NCBI RefSeq assembly: GCF_040676775.1
Contig: NZ_JBFAPP010000009.1
Location: forward strand, 62,001 to 126,000
Source: Micromonospora_G sp040676775
GTDB lineage: Bacteria; Actinomycetota; Actinomycetes; Mycobacteriales; Micromonosporaceae
Direction of reading: 5' to 3'
DNA: 64,000 nt
Shown: positions 20,332 through 29,247 of the stretch, in pieces
Position numbering within the stretch: the first letter of the stretch is position 1
Layout: each line of letters starts with the position of its first letter
Position numbers and translations under genes: made by a program
Notes under the pieces: generated by a model
The model's database searches: none
Told to the model about the DNA's origin: nothing
What the model saw: only the letters and a program-made list of their open reading frames with translations

Positions 20332-20828
20332 CCCGGCCCGCGGCCGGCGCGGGGAGAGAGCCCGAGCCGGCCATCCGGATCCGCCCCTATCTGCATGCGG
20401 CGGCGTCGACACCCGGCGAACCTGGTCCGGAGCTCGACGGCGACGCCTCCAACGCGGAGTTGGGGCTCGGCGGCCCGGTGCCACAGGGGCTGCGGCCGTT
20501 TGTCCTGACCGCCGGCCGGGTGGACAGCGTCGACCCGGCGATCTGCCTGGAGACGCAGGTCACGGCCCGGCCGGACGGGCCGTCCTGGACCAGTCCGCCG
20601 CTGGGTCGACTCGCACCGGAGCTACAGGACATCGTCACGCTCTGCGCCGAACCGATGTCGGTGGCCGAGATCTCCGCTCGCCTGCGGTTGCATCTCGGCG
20701 TAACCAAGATTCTGGTCGGTGACCTCCGGGCCACCGGTCACCTCGATGTGCACACCTACGACATCGAGGATGCCCACGACCCCGACCTCATTCTGCGAGT
20801 GATCGATGGACTTCGTGCGATCTCCTGA
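20328..20828 (+). CDS. cvnC: DUF742 protein (conservon CvnC type)
   Basis: 166 aa. The DUF742 core (about 55-160) contains VLTAGRV and a winged-helix-like end (MSVAEISARLRLHLGVTKILVGDLRATGHLDVH). The first 50 residues are variable. The GTG start overlaps the preceding stop as GTGA (20328-20331). It is a conserved conservon component; a direct DNA-binding role of the winged-helix part is plausible but unproven. Confidence 0.9.
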   Translation: MTRPAAGAGREPEPAIRIRPYLHAAASTPGEPGPELDGDASNAELGLGGPVPQGLRPFVLTAGRVDSVDPAICLETQVTARPDGPSWTSPPLGRLAPELQDIVTLCAEPMSVAEISARLRLHLGVTKILVGDLRATGHLDVHTYDIEDAHDPDLILRVIDGLRAIS

Positions 20829-21603
20829 GTGGCCGGCCACCCCGACGGCCGCCGGCTCCCCCGTCAACAGTGCGCCGAGTCGGTACGGCGGACCGGCCAG
20901 CCACGGCGGCCCGGGTGGCAACGCCATCCCGGCCGGGTACGCCGGGCCGTCCGCGCCCGCCGCCCGGCACGCCCGGCCGAGCGCCGGTATCGACTACGGC
21001 GAGCCGATGGGGGCTGGCGGAGCCGCACCGGGTCGTCCGAAGTCCGCGCCGATCCCGGTGAAGATCCTCATCGCCGGTGGTTTCGGCGTCGGGAAGACCA
21101 CCACGGTCGGTGCCATCTCGGAGATCGCACCGCTGACCACCGAGGCGGAGATGACCACCGCCGGGATCGGCGTCGACGACCCCGGCACCCGTTCGGAGAA
21201 GACCACGACGACCGTGGCGATGGACTTCGGCTGCGTCACGATCGACCGCAGCCTGAAGCTCTACCTCTTCGGCACTCCCGGTCAGTCCCGGTTCGGTTTC
21301 ATGTGGGACGACCTGGCACGGGGTGCGCTTGGGGCGCTGGTTGTCGTCGACAGCGCCCGGCTGGATGACTGCTACCCTGCGATCGACTTCTTCGAGCGCG
21401 CGAGACTGCCTTTTGTCGTCGCGGTGAACGCGTTCGACGGACAACTCGCCCACGACCTGGACTCGATCCGGTGGGCGTTGGCGATCGGCGAACATGTGCC
21501 GCTGGTGCGGTTCGACGCCCGGGACCGGTTATCGGTACGCGACGCCCTGCTGGTCGTCCTGGACCGTGCGCTGGACCGGGCGATCCGGGAGCGGGAGTCG
21601 TAG
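20806..21603 (+). CDS. cvnD: Conservon small GTPase (CvnD type)
   Basis: 265 aa. P-loop GTPase with G1 GGFGVGKTT, G3-like LFGTPGQ and G4-like VNAFDG in place of NKxD. Unlike typical CvnD proteins, about 80 Pro/Gly/Ala-rich residues precede the GTPase core, so the start at 20806 (overlapping the DUF742 gene by 23 bp) could be replaced by an internal one, though the frame has good coding character throughout. It switches with the Roadblock partner. A P450 gene (CvnE), present in some conservons, is absent here. Confidence 0.88.
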   Translation: MDFVRSPEWPATPTAAGSPVNSAPSRYGGPASHGGPGGNAIPAGYAGPSAPAARHARPSAGIDYGEPMGAGGAAPGRPKSAPIPVKILIAGGFGVGKTTTVGAISEIAPLTTEAEMTTAGIGVDDPGTRSEKTTTTVAMDFGCVTIDRSLKLYLFGTPGQSRFGFMWDDLARGALGALVVVDSARLDDCYPAIDFFERARLPFVVAVNAFDGQLAHDLDSIRWALAIGEHVPLVRFDARDRLSVRDALLVVLDRALDRAIRERES

Positions 21604-21641
21604 CCCGTGACCACGGCACGACGGTCGGGAAAGGTGGCGTG

Positions 21642-22274
21642 ATGCGAGGCGAGTTGGACGACGCGCTGGCCCGGATGGCCCGGCGGGAGGAGTTGCTGCG
21701 ACGGCGCTCCGCCACGCCTACGGAGGGTGACCGCTCTCCGGTCGACGCCCCCCGCCCGGCGGTCGAAAGCAACCACCCACCGGTCGAGGGCACCCGTTAC
21801 CCGGTCGGGGGCACCCGCTACCAGGCCGAGCCCACCCGGTCCCCGAACGCCGGTCTGCGCCCGCCGGCCGAGACCATCCGCTCGTCCACGGAGAGCATTC
21901 GGTCCGCGGCCGAGGTCGTCCGGCCGCCCGTGCCGGCGCAGCGGACGCCGGTCGACGACGTGGCCGATGCGGTCCGGCAGGTGGTCGCCCACCATCCGGG
22001 CCTCACGGTCCGCCTGTCGATGGAGCAGGGTACGTCGCACGCTGCCATCCGGGTCGGTTGGTCGGAGGGGAGGGTGACGGTCATTCCCGCCGACGAACCG
22101 GCGGCACCCGCACCCGTACCTGCTCCGGCCCCGCCCACCTGGCCGCTGCCGGTGCAGCCGATGCCGAACTGGGCGGCGGCAGCGCCCGGCGAGTCGTCGG
22201 TCGACTCGGCCGCCCGGCTGGCCGAGCTGATCCGGCGAGACCCGTCCCTGCTCGGCGGCCCCGACGAGCAGTGA
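21642..22274 (+). CDS. Proline-rich protein of unknown function in the conservon operon
   Basis: 210 aa. A short N-terminal helix rich in Arg/Glu (MRGELDDALARMARREELLRR) is followed by about 80 disordered residues with repeated TR/SR-Pro units, then a compact block (about 110-150, VRQVVAHHPGLTVRLSMEQG...IRVGWSEGRVTVIP), another Pro/Ala stretch and a C-terminal amphipathic segment (SAARLAELIRRDPSLL). No known domain recognised. It follows the GTPase by 38 bp on the same strand and starts after AAAGGTGG. It looks like an adaptor with two helical ends and may link the GTPase module to the AAA protein downstream; this is inference. Confidence 0.7.
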   Translation: MRGELDDALARMARREELLRRRSATPTEGDRSPVDAPRPAVESNHPPVEGTRYPVGGTRYQAEPTRSPNAGLRPPAETIRSSTESIRSAAEVVRPPVPAQRTPVDDVADAVRQVVAHHPGLTVRLSMEQGTSHAAIRVGWSEGRVTVIPADEPAAPAPVPAPAPPTWPLPVQPMPNWAAAAPGESSVDSAARLAELIRRDPSLLGGPDEQ

Positions 22275-22352
22275 CGCGGCCGGCCCGCGCGCTGCGGTGT
22301 GGGCGAGCCGGGTAGACGGTTCCGGGGTGCCCCCGGCGGCTACGCTCGGCCG

Positions 22353-24644
22353 GTGGCCGAGCCCGATCTCATTCTCACCGCGAACCTGCGATCGGCGACC
22401 CTGGACGCCCGCCGGGGCATCGTCCGGCTGCATCCGACCGTACTGACCGCGCTGGGGCTGCATCCCGGTGACCCCGTACGGCTGACCGGGCGGCGGAGCA
22501 CCGCCGGCATCGTGGCCCGTGCGGACGCGGGCACCGGCCGGGACCTGCTGCATGCCGACGATCTCCTGCTCGGCAACCTGGGTGTGCGCGCCGGTGACCC
22601 GGTGACGGTCGCACCGGCGCCGGTGGTCGCCGCCCGCCGGGTGGTCCTGGCCGGACCGCCGGAGGTCACCGCGGTCGTACGGGCGGAGCTGCTCCGGCTC
22701 GCCCTGCTCGGCAAGCTGGTCACCGTCGGCGACGACGTGTCGCTGCTGCCCCGCGACGTACTGCCGGACGAGGGGGTACGGGCGCTGCTCGACGCCGCCC
22801 GGCGGAGCCTGGCCAACACCATGGGGTACGCCTGGACCAGCACCCTGGTCACCGTCGCCGCCGCCGAGCCCTCGTCCGCCGCCCTGGTCACCATGGACAC
22901 CGTCGTCGGCTGGTCGGACGACCTCCCGAGGAGTACGGCCCCGCGCCCGACCGGCACCACCGCGCCGGGTACGGATCCCAGCCGGGACCGGGTGCCGCGC
23001 CCGGACCGGAACACCGCCGCCCCGCTCGGCAACAGCGTCCCGCCCACCACCGCCGAGCCGGTGGTGGAGCCGGAGCCGACGCCGAGCCTGGCCGACCTGC
23101 CGGGCGTACGGGCCCAGGCGCAGGCGCTCAGCGAACTGCTCGACCTCGGCTTCCATCACGGTGAGGTGCTGGGGCGGCTCGGCACCACCGTCTCGCTCGG
23201 CGTACTGATCACCGGTGCGGCCGGTTCCGGCAAGTCCGCGCTGGTGCGGGCCGTGGCCGGCACGGTGGGAGCGAGGGTGGAGGCGGTCTGGGCACCCGAG
23301 CTTGCGGCACTGACCAACGACGCCGCCGCCCGCCGGCTGGACGAGGTCACCACCTCGGTACGCGCCAACGGCCCGGCCGTGCTCCTGGTCACGGATGTCG
23401 AGGCGCTCGCCCCGTACGACCAGCCGGGTCCGCTGGCCACCGTGTTCCGGCAGTTGCTCGGCGAGACGATCCGGGCCGGTGCCGCCGTGGTCTGCACGAC
23501 CAGCCGACCGGAGGCGGTCGACCCGTCGCTGCGCGCCCCGGATCTGCTGTCGCTGGAACTGGCGGTTCCGCTGCCGGACACCGCCCTGCGGCGCGAGCAG
23601 TTGACCGTACTCACCCGGCAGATGCCGCTCGCCGAGGACGTACGGCTGGACGAGGTCGCTGCCCGTACGCCCGGATTTGTCGCCGCCGACCTGGCCGCGC
23701 TGGCCCGCGAGGCCGGGGTCCGGGCGGCGCTGCGCCAACGCACGGACGCCTCGCCGGTGGTGGCGATGGTCGACTTCATCGCCGCGCTGGAGGTGGTCCG
23801 CCCGACCTCGATGTCGTCGTCGACGCTGCGGCTGGCGACGGTGACCCTGGACGACGTCGGTGACATGGCGGAGGTGAAGGAGACGCTGACCGAGTCGGTG
23901 CTGTGGCCGCTCACCTACCCGGACACGTTCGCCCGGCTCGGTGTGCAACCGCCGCGCGGGGTGCTGCTCTACGGGCCGCCCGGCTGCGGCAAGACGTTCC
24001 TGGTCACCGCGCTCGCCGGCTCGGGGCGGGCGAACGTGCTGTCGGTCAAGGGCGCCGAACTGCTCTCCAAGTGGGTCGGCGAGAGCGAACGCGCCGTACG
24101 CGAACTGTTCCGCCGGGCCCGCGACGCCGCACCGACCCTGATCTTCCTGGACGAGGTGGACGCGCTCGCACCGACCCGTGGACAGGCCACCGACGGCGGC
24201 ACCACGGACCGGGTGGTCGCCGCCCTGCTCACCGAACTCGACGGGGTGGAGACCCTGCGGAACGTGATAGTGGTCGGGGCGACGAACCGGCCCGACCTGG
24301 TCGATCCGGCGCTGCTGCGTCCGGGCCGGCTGGAGCGGCTGGTCTACGTACCGCCGCCGGACGCCGATGGCCGGGCCGACATCCTGCGCGCGGTGGCGAA
24401 GCCGGTGCCGCTCGCGCCGGACGTGGACCTGGTGTCGGTGGCGGAGTCGCTGGACGGGTTCTCGGCTGCCGACTGTGCGGCGCTGATCCGGGAGGCCGCG
24501 CTGGTCGCGATGCGGGAGTCACTGTCCGCGGCCACGGTCACCGCCGCGCACGTCGCCGCCGCCCGCAAACGGGTACGCCCGTCGCTCGACCCCGTACAGG
24601 TCGCCTGGCTCGCCGCGTACGCGGAGCAGCACACTCCCGGGTGA
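22353..24644 (+). CDS. CDC48/VCP-like AAA ATPase with two ATPase domains
   Basis: 763 aa. N-terminal CDC48-type double-psi barrel (about 10-90), then D1 with Walker A GAAGSGKSA and D2 with Walker A GPPGCGKTF, Walker B LIFLDEVDAL, and the arginine-finger region RPGRLERLVY. D1 has LLVTDVEAL where Walker B normally reads hhhhDE, so it may bind but not hydrolyse ATP; D2 looks fully active. Such proteins unfold or remodel protein complexes. The GTG at 22353 is chosen because the N-domain starts directly after it; no good Shine-Dalgarno is seen, and the frame is open back to 22299. It follows the conservon genes by 78 bp. Confidence 0.88.
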   Translation: MAEPDLILTANLRSATLDARRGIVRLHPTVLTALGLHPGDPVRLTGRRSTAGIVARADAGTGRDLLHADDLLLGNLGVRAGDPVTVAPAPVVAARRVVLAGPPEVTAVVRAELLRLALLGKLVTVGDDVSLLPRDVLPDEGVRALLDAARRSLANTMGYAWTSTLVTVAAAEPSSAALVTMDTVVGWSDDLPRSTAPRPTGTTAPGTDPSRDRVPRPDRNTAAPLGNSVPPTTAEPVVEPEPTPSLADLPGVRAQAQALSELLDLGFHHGEVLGRLGTTVSLGVLITGAAGSGKSALVRAVAGTVGARVEAVWAPELAALTNDAAARRLDEVTTSVRANGPAVLLVTDVEALAPYDQPGPLATVFRQLLGETIRAGAAVVCTTSRPEAVDPSLRAPDLLSLELAVPLPDTALRREQLTVLTRQMPLAEDVRLDEVAARTPGFVAADLAALAREAGVRAALRQRTDASPVVAMVDFIAALEVVRPTSMSSSTLRLATVTLDDVGDMAEVKETLTESVLWPLTYPDTFARLGVQPPRGVLLYGPPGCGKTFLVTALAGSGRANVLSVKGAELLSKWVGESERAVRELFRRARDAAPTLIFLDEVDALAPTRGQATDGGTTDRVVAALLTELDGVETLRNVIVVGATNRPDLVDPALLRPGRLERLVYVPPPDADGRADILRAVAKPVPLAPDVDLVSVAESLDGFSAADCAALIREAALVAMRESLSAATVTAAHVAAARKRVRPSLDPVQVAWLAAYAEQHTPG

Positions 24645-24838
24645 CCCACGATATTGTCAGTTGTTTTTCGTAATCCCGATGCGCAGGAATGGTCCTTCGA
24701 TGCCTTCGAAGGGCAATTAGCGCTACCCGCTTTAAGAGGGCTTTAAGAAACTTTCGGGTACGGGTCGAAAGCGCCTAACATACGGCGGCCGTGGCCGTCC
24801 GGTCAGCTTGTCGTGCCTTGCTTGTTGGGGAGTAATCC

Positions 24839-26104
24839 GTGTCATACAGCTCGTTCCGCGAACCCGACGCAAGTCCTCCGCCACGTCCCGGCCTCCTGGG
24901 GCGGCTCGCCGGTAACAGGCTGGGCATGGTCGCCGGTGTGACCGCCAGCGCGGTCGCTGTCGTGATCGTCGTCGCGGCCGCAGCCGTGTACCTGGGTGGC
25001 GACCCGGCCGCCGAGCCCGATCCGGCGAACGCCGCCAACGCCCTCGCGTACGCCTCGCCGTCGACCGGGGAGACGAACGGTCAGCCGGCCGGGCAGACCG
25101 AGGCGCTCGGCTCGGTGCCGTCGGCCACCCCAGCGGCGTCGGCGGCCGGCGGGGCGTCGCCGTCGGCAGCGGCCGGGGCGTCGGGGCCACAGGCCGTGAC
25201 CAGGCCGAAGAACACCGCGCCCGGTTGGCTCCCGGTTGACGACGCGGCGTGGAAGGCACAGGTCAACGCGTACAACGCGCTGAAGATCGACCCCGTTCCG
25301 GCCGGCGTGGGCAATCTCCCGGAGTTCCGCGCGGACTGCCAGTACAGCCACCGGCTGCCGGACGACCCGATCGTCGCGCCCGGCCTTCCGGGCGCCTCGC
25401 ACATGCACTCGTTCGTCGGCAACAAGGCCGTCGACGCGGACACCGTGGCCGAGGACCTGATGAAGTTCACGGCCACCTCCTGCAAGCCGGTCCAGGACCA
25501 CTCCGCGTACTGGGTGCCGACGCTCTACGACAACGCGACCGGCCAGCCGGTCGAAACCACGGGTTTCCGGGTCTACTACCGCGCGCAGACGAAGAACCCG
25601 GCCGGTCAGCTACCGATGCCGAACGGCCTGCGCATGGTCAGTGGCGACGCCAAGAAGAGGACGCCGACGCCGCGCGGCGCGACCGGCCAGTTCTACTGCG
25701 CCTTCTACGGCCCCGGCGACCTCGACGGCATCGCCCGCAGCACCAACGGCAACTGGCCCATCTGCGGCGGGGACGCCACGCTGCACTTCATGATGCAGTT
25801 CCCGGGTTGCTGGGACGGCAAGCACCTGGACAGCCCCAACCACAAGGACCACGTGGCGTACCCCTCCGGCGACGCCTGCCCGTCGAGTCACCCGGTGAAG
25901 ATCCCGGCGATCACCTTCGACATCCAGTACGGAGCGAAGGGCACCCCCGCGGGCTACTATCTCTCCTCCGACAAGGACGGCAAGAGCGCCTCCTCGATGC
26001 ACGGTGACGCGTTTGTCATGTGGGACACCACCACCATGAACAAGCGCACCAAGAACTGCGTTTTCCAGCGCAGGACCTGCGACAACTACGGGTACCAGAA
26101 GTAA
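24839..26104 (+). CDS. DUF1996 secreted/anchored protein
   Basis: 421 aa with a GTG start. A membrane anchor at about 28-52 is followed by an Ala/Ser/Pro/Gly-rich linker (about 60-120) and the DUF1996 domain (about 150-415), recognised by FRADCQYSHRLPDDPIVAPG...SHMHSFVGN, the WVPTLY block and HFMMQFPGCWDG. Paired Cys suit an extracytoplasmic location. DUF1996 occurs in actinomycetes and fungi and its activity is unknown; conserved His/Asp residues hint at a metal or sugar site. The 194 bp upstream are AT-richer and contain repeated CTTTAAG motifs and a TAACAT box that may be promoter elements. Confidence 0.88.
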   Translation: MSYSSFREPDASPPPRPGLLGRLAGNRLGMVAGVTASAVAVVIVVAAAAVYLGGDPAAEPDPANAANALAYASPSTGETNGQPAGQTEALGSVPSATPAASAAGGASPSAAAGASGPQAVTRPKNTAPGWLPVDDAAWKAQVNAYNALKIDPVPAGVGNLPEFRADCQYSHRLPDDPIVAPGLPGASHMHSFVGNKAVDADTVAEDLMKFTATSCKPVQDHSAYWVPTLYDNATGQPVETTGFRVYYRAQTKNPAGQLPMPNGLRMVSGDAKKRTPTPRGATGQFYCAFYGPGDLDGIARSTNGNWPICGGDATLHFMMQFPGCWDGKHLDSPNHKDHVAYPSGDACPSSHPVKIPAITFDIQYGAKGTPAGYYLSSDKDGKSASSMHGDAFVMWDTTTMNKRTKNCVFQRRTCDNYGYQK

Positions 26105-26117
26105 CGCCGACGCGACT

Positions 26118-26157
26118 CCCGCCGGCTCATGGCAGAACAGCGCCGTGAGCCGGCGGG
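26118..26157. terminator. Bidirectional hairpin terminator between the DUF1996 and DJ-1/PfpI genes
   Basis: CCCGCCGGCTCA (26118-26129) and TGAGCCGGCGGG (26146-26157) form a perfect 12-bp stem with a 16-nt loop, placed between two convergent stop codons. Confidence 0.8.
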
Positions 26158-26182
26158 TGCGTTCGCGGCCGGTGCCGGTCGC

Positions 26183-26896
26183 TCAGGCGCGGGCGGCCAG
26201 CTCCTTCAGGATGGCCTTGGCCGCCGCCTCGCCGGACGCGGGGTTCTGACCGGTGACCAGGTTGCCGTCGACCACCACGTACGACCCCCAGGCCGGACCG
26301 GACGAGAACTCGGCGCCGCCCCCACGGAGCCGCTCCTCCAACAGCCAGAGGGCGTTGGCGGCGAGACCGGTCTGGGTCTCCTCCTCGTCGGTGAACGCGG
26401 TGAGTTTGCGTCCCTTGAACAGCCAGCTGCCGTCCGGGTTGCCGGCGGAGAAGAAGCTCGCCTGGCCGTGGCAGAGCCCGGCGACCACCTTGCTCTGGTC
26501 GGGCAGCAGGGTGGCCAGCACCCGGGCGACGTCGGGGTTCACCGCCAGGTCCTGCATGGGGCCGTGACCACCGGGGATGAGTACACCGTCGAAGTCGGCG
26601 GGGTCGATGTCCTCCAGCCGGGCGGGCTTTTCCAGCAGGTGGGCTACCCGCTCCAGGTACGCCCTGAACTCGGCCACCTTCTCGACGTCGCCCCCGTTCG
26701 TCTCCGGCACCAGGCTGAATTCGTCGGCGACGGGAACCAGTCCGCCGGGGGTGGCGATGGTGACGTTCACTCCGGCCTCGGTGAGCAGGCGGTGCGGCAC
26801 CACGAACTCCTCGCCCCAGAAGCCGGTGGGGCGTTGACCCCCGTCCCGCAGGCTCCAGGTGCGGGCCGAGGTCAGGATCATAAGAATCGATGACAT
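26183..26896 (-). CDS. DJ-1/PfpI (Hsp31-like) class I glutamine amidotransferase-fold protein
   Basis: 237 aa. Probable nucleophile Cys142 in AGLCHGQ, with a Glu-containing segment GFWGEEFVVPH near the N-terminus and LIPGGHGPM (about 107-114), typical of the Hsp31-like branch that acts as glyoxalase/deglycase or chaperone. ATG 26896 follows GGGAG at 7 nt. It is divergent from the CGNR regulator gene, about 208 bp away; regulation by that protein is a reasonable guess because such enzymes respond to reactive aldehydes or oxidants. Confidence 0.88.
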   Translation of the reverse strand: MSSILMILTSARTWSLRDGGQRPTGFWGEEFVVPHRLLTEAGVNVTIATPGGLVPVADEFSLVPETNGGDVEKVAEFRAYLERVAHLLEKPARLEDIDPADFDGVLIPGGHGPMQDLAVNPDVARVLATLLPDQSKVVAGLCHGQASFFSAGNPDGSWLFKGRKLTAFTDEEETQTGLAANALWLLEERLRGGGAEFSSGPAWGSYVVVDGNLVTGQNPASGEAAAKAILKELAARA

Positions 26897-27104
26897 GTTT
26901 ACTCCCTGGGTGACGCGGCCCCACAACGGGCCGCGATCGGTGCCGGGCGCGCCACGAACCGCGCCACTGCAACGACCGTACCACCTTCGGTCCTAACGGC
27001 AACTCGACAGACATCGCGTGCGTTATTGTCGTAGTAACTTAGCTCATCACCTCGGCATCGGGCCCGAGGTACGGTAGTTTTGTCGCACGAGGAGGTGGTT
27101 GACC

Positions 27105-27683
27105 ATGCCGGGAACGGAGGCGGACGCCTGTGCGCCCAGCGTGTGTGACAGCTCGGATCTGATCCTGGGCTTCGTCAACACCCGCCCCACGGGCGACGGA
27201 CAACCCGAGTTGCTCGACGGCCGGACCGGGCTGGCCGACTGGCTGACCAGAGCCGGCCTCGCCGACGCCGCTCCCTCCGCCACGTACGCCGACGCGGTCG
27301 CCGCCCAGGAACTGCGCGCGGCCTTCGTCACGATCCTCCGGTCGCACGCCGGCTGCGTCGACGACGAAACGGCGGTTCCGGACGCCGAGGCATATCTCCA
27401 GCGCATCGCGGAGCGCTACCCGCTCACCCCGAGGATCAGTGCCGAGGGCTGCACGCTCGTCGCGTCCCAGTCCGGCGTACCGGGGGCGTTCGGCTCGCTC
27501 TTCGCCGCCGTCGCGGACCTCGCCGCCCGGGGCGGCTGGTCGCGGGTGAAGGTGTGCAAGAACTCCTCCTGCCACTCCGGCTTTTTCGACAAGACCCGCA
27601 ACACCTCCGGCCTCTACTGCAGTGCCGCGTGCGGCTCACAGGCGTCGATGCGCGCGTACCGCAGCCGGCTCAGGACCGGCTAA
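27105..27683 (+). CDS. CGNR zinc-finger (ABATE-type) transcriptional regulator
   Basis: 192 aa. N-terminal ABATE-like domain (about 15-140) with LGFVNTRP and WLTRAGL, and a C-terminal CGNR-type zinc finger: Cys in KVCKNSSCHSGFFDKTRN and CSAACGSQASMRAYRSR, where the usual CGNR tetrapeptide reads CGSQ. ATG 27105 follows AGGAGG by 10 nt and is preferred over a TTG at 27099. The divergent intergenic region contains a CCTCGG/CCGAGG inverted repeat (near 27050-27070) that may be an operator. The last codons are duplicated just after the stop. Confidence 0.85.
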   Translation: MPGTEADACAPSVCDSSDLILGFVNTRPTGDGQPELLDGRTGLADWLTRAGLADAAPSATYADAVAAQELRAAFVTILRSHAGCVDDETAVPDAEAYLQRIAERYPLTPRISAEGCTLVASQSGVPGAFGSLFAAVADLAARGGWSRVKVCKNSSCHSGFFDKTRNTSGLYCSAACGSQASMRAYRSRLRTG

Positions 27684-27720
27684 CCGAGCCGCAGCCGGCT
27701 CAGGACCGGCTAGCCGAGCC
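27661..27720. repeat. 30-bp direct tandem duplication spanning two convergent gene ends
   Basis: 27661-27690 and 27691-27720 differ at one base (TAA versus TAG in the plus-strand sense). Copy 1 holds the last codons and stop of the CGNR gene; copy 2 holds the stop and last codons of the convergent GNAT gene. The same 30 bp thus ends one gene on each strand. Confidence 0.95.
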
Positions 27721-28201
27721 GGATCCGAGCCCTGACCGCCTCGCCGTCCCGCTCGAACTCGGCACCGGCCCGTCGCAGTACACCCAGCGCGGGGGTGTTG
27801 TCGGCGGTGGTCTCGGCCACCACCAGGCGGGCGCCGGCACCGACCGCCTCGGCGAGCAGTAGCCGTAACGCGGTGGCGGCGATGCCCTGACCCCGCGCCG
27901 ACTTGCCGAGCCACATTCCGGTCTCCATCGTCGCCGGCTTTTCGTGGTGACTCATCCGGATCATGCCCACCACGTCACCGTCGACCATGATCGCGAACAT
28001 CAGCGTACGGGCGGTGCCGTCCAGCCCGTCGAAGCGCGCCCGGTGGAACTCCCGGAACGCCTCCCGGCGCGCGTGCGACCAGCCGGCCGGTGCCTCGACC
28101 GGCGGCATCACGTCGTCGGGTTCCGCCTCCGCGACGGCTACAGACAGCAACGGCTCCAGGGTCTGCTCGTCGATCGGCGTCAGTTGTACGTTGCTGCTCA
28201 C
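27710..28201 (-). CDS. GNAT-family acetyltransferase (RimL-like)
   Basis: 163 aa. Acetyl-CoA loop in GKSARGQGIAATALRLLL, then NTPALGVLRRAGAEFERDGE, typical of RimJ/RimL-like GNAT proteins; IGMIRMSHH/METGMWLG blocks precede it. GTG 28201 (VSSNVQLTPIDEQTL) gives the expected start, though no clear ribosome binding site is seen and the frame is open much further upstream. Its 3' end lies in the second unit of a 30-bp tandem duplication, so its C-terminus (RIRLG) may have been altered by that event. Confidence 0.8.
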   Translation of the reverse strand: MSSNVQLTPIDEQTLEPLLSVAVAEAEPDDVMPPVEAPAGWSHARREAFREFHRARFDGLDGTARTLMFAIMVDGDVVGMIRMSHHEKPATMETGMWLGKSARGQGIAATALRLLLAEAVGAGARLVVAETTADNTPALGVLRRAGAEFERDGEAVRARIRLG

Positions 28202-28404
28202 GTTCGGAGTGTTGCCGGCGCGCACCCGCCTCGTCCACCGCTTTGGCCAAGCGCGGCCGTTACGCCAAAAGGCCCTGTCCGGTACAGCCCGCGCGGCTGC
28301 ATGAACGGCCGGGGCGGTGGTGACCGACAGTAGGCCGGTCACGTCGATCGGCTCCCGTGTCGCTCCGATCTGGGACGGGATCGGCGATAGCGGACGAACG
28401 GCCG

Positions 28405-29247
28405 TCAGCGGTCGAAGCGGCAGAGCGCGGCGGTCGCGTCGTCGTACCGCTTGAAGCGGTGCCGATCCTCGCCGTCGCCGGTGTCCTGCTCGGCGGCGCG
28501 GACCCGGCGGATCAACTCGCTCGGCCCCTCGGCGGTGAGCAGGGCCAGCAGGTTGTGCCAGTCGAACAGGCCCAGCTTGTCGACCGCGTACGACGCACCG
28601 TCGGTGAGCAGCGCGACCCGGCGTACCCGGTCCGGCCCGGTCAGCGACAACCCGCCGCCGATGGCGTGGTACGCGGCGTCCGGGTCGGCGGCGGCGACCC
28701 AGTAGCCGCCCGGGGTGTTCATCTGCTGCCGCTGCCAGGTGACCGAGCGCCGGAACCGCGCCTGCGGGTCGCTGTCGTCGTTGCCCGCCCCGCCCGCGAA
28801 CGCGGCCGACCTCACCCCGACCATCGTGGTGTCCAACCGGTCGTCGGTGATCACCTGCAACCGGCTGCCCAGGTCCACGACCAGCGGGCTGTCGCAGAGC
28901 ACCAGGTAGTCGACGTGCTCGCTGCCCTGCCGGATCATGCACACGGTGGACGACGGGGTGCCGGGATGGCCCAGGTCGCACCGGTTGCCGTGGTCACCGC
29001 GTACCGCGTCGATCGCGCCCGCGAGGATCTCCATCAGGGTGGCGCCGGGACGGTCCGCGGCCACCAGGCCGATCCGCGCGGCCAGCCTGCGTACGTACCA
29101 CGCCGGACCGTGTACGCAACCGGTGTCGAAGCCCTCCGGCACGGTCGCCCCGTCGAGTACGCCGACCAGTTGCCCGTACTGGAAGACGTGATCCTCGTTG
29201 GCCAGTCGGTCCGGTGCCGCTTCGGAGGCGGACCATACCTGCATCAT
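28405..29247 (-). CDS. PP2C-like protein phosphatase family protein
   Basis: 280 aa. The segments NEDHVFQYGQLVGVLDGAT, LVLCDSPLVVD, LLTDGASYAVD and RYDDATAALCRFDR follow the order of PP2C/PPM metal-binding motifs (the canonical DG in VLDGAT and DD in YDDAT), though overall divergence is high. It would dephosphorylate Ser/Thr residues if active. The first of two adjacent ATG codons (29247) is chosen because GGAG lies 8 nt upstream; the frame extends to 29376 without support. No kinase gene is adjacent. Confidence 0.75.
   Translation of the reverse strand: MMQVWSASEAAPDRLANEDHVFQYGQLVGVLDGATVPEGFDTGCVHGPAWYVRRLAARIGLVAADRPGATLMEILAGAIDAVRGDHGNRCDLGHPGTPSSTVCMIRQGSEHVDYLVLCDSPLVVDLGSRLQVITDDRLDTTMVGVRSAAFAGGAGNDDSDPQARFRRSVTWQRQQMNTPGGYWVAAADPDAAYHAIGGGLSLTGPDRVRRVALLTDGASYAVDKLGLFDWHNLLALLTAEGPSELIRRVRAAEQDTGDGEDRHRFKRYDDATAALCRFDR

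Noticed and set aside
21372..23948. 858-codon open frame on the minus strand opposite the conservon adaptor and AAA genes
   Set aside because: It crosses several plus-strand genes with clear domains and has the biased composition of an antisense frame.
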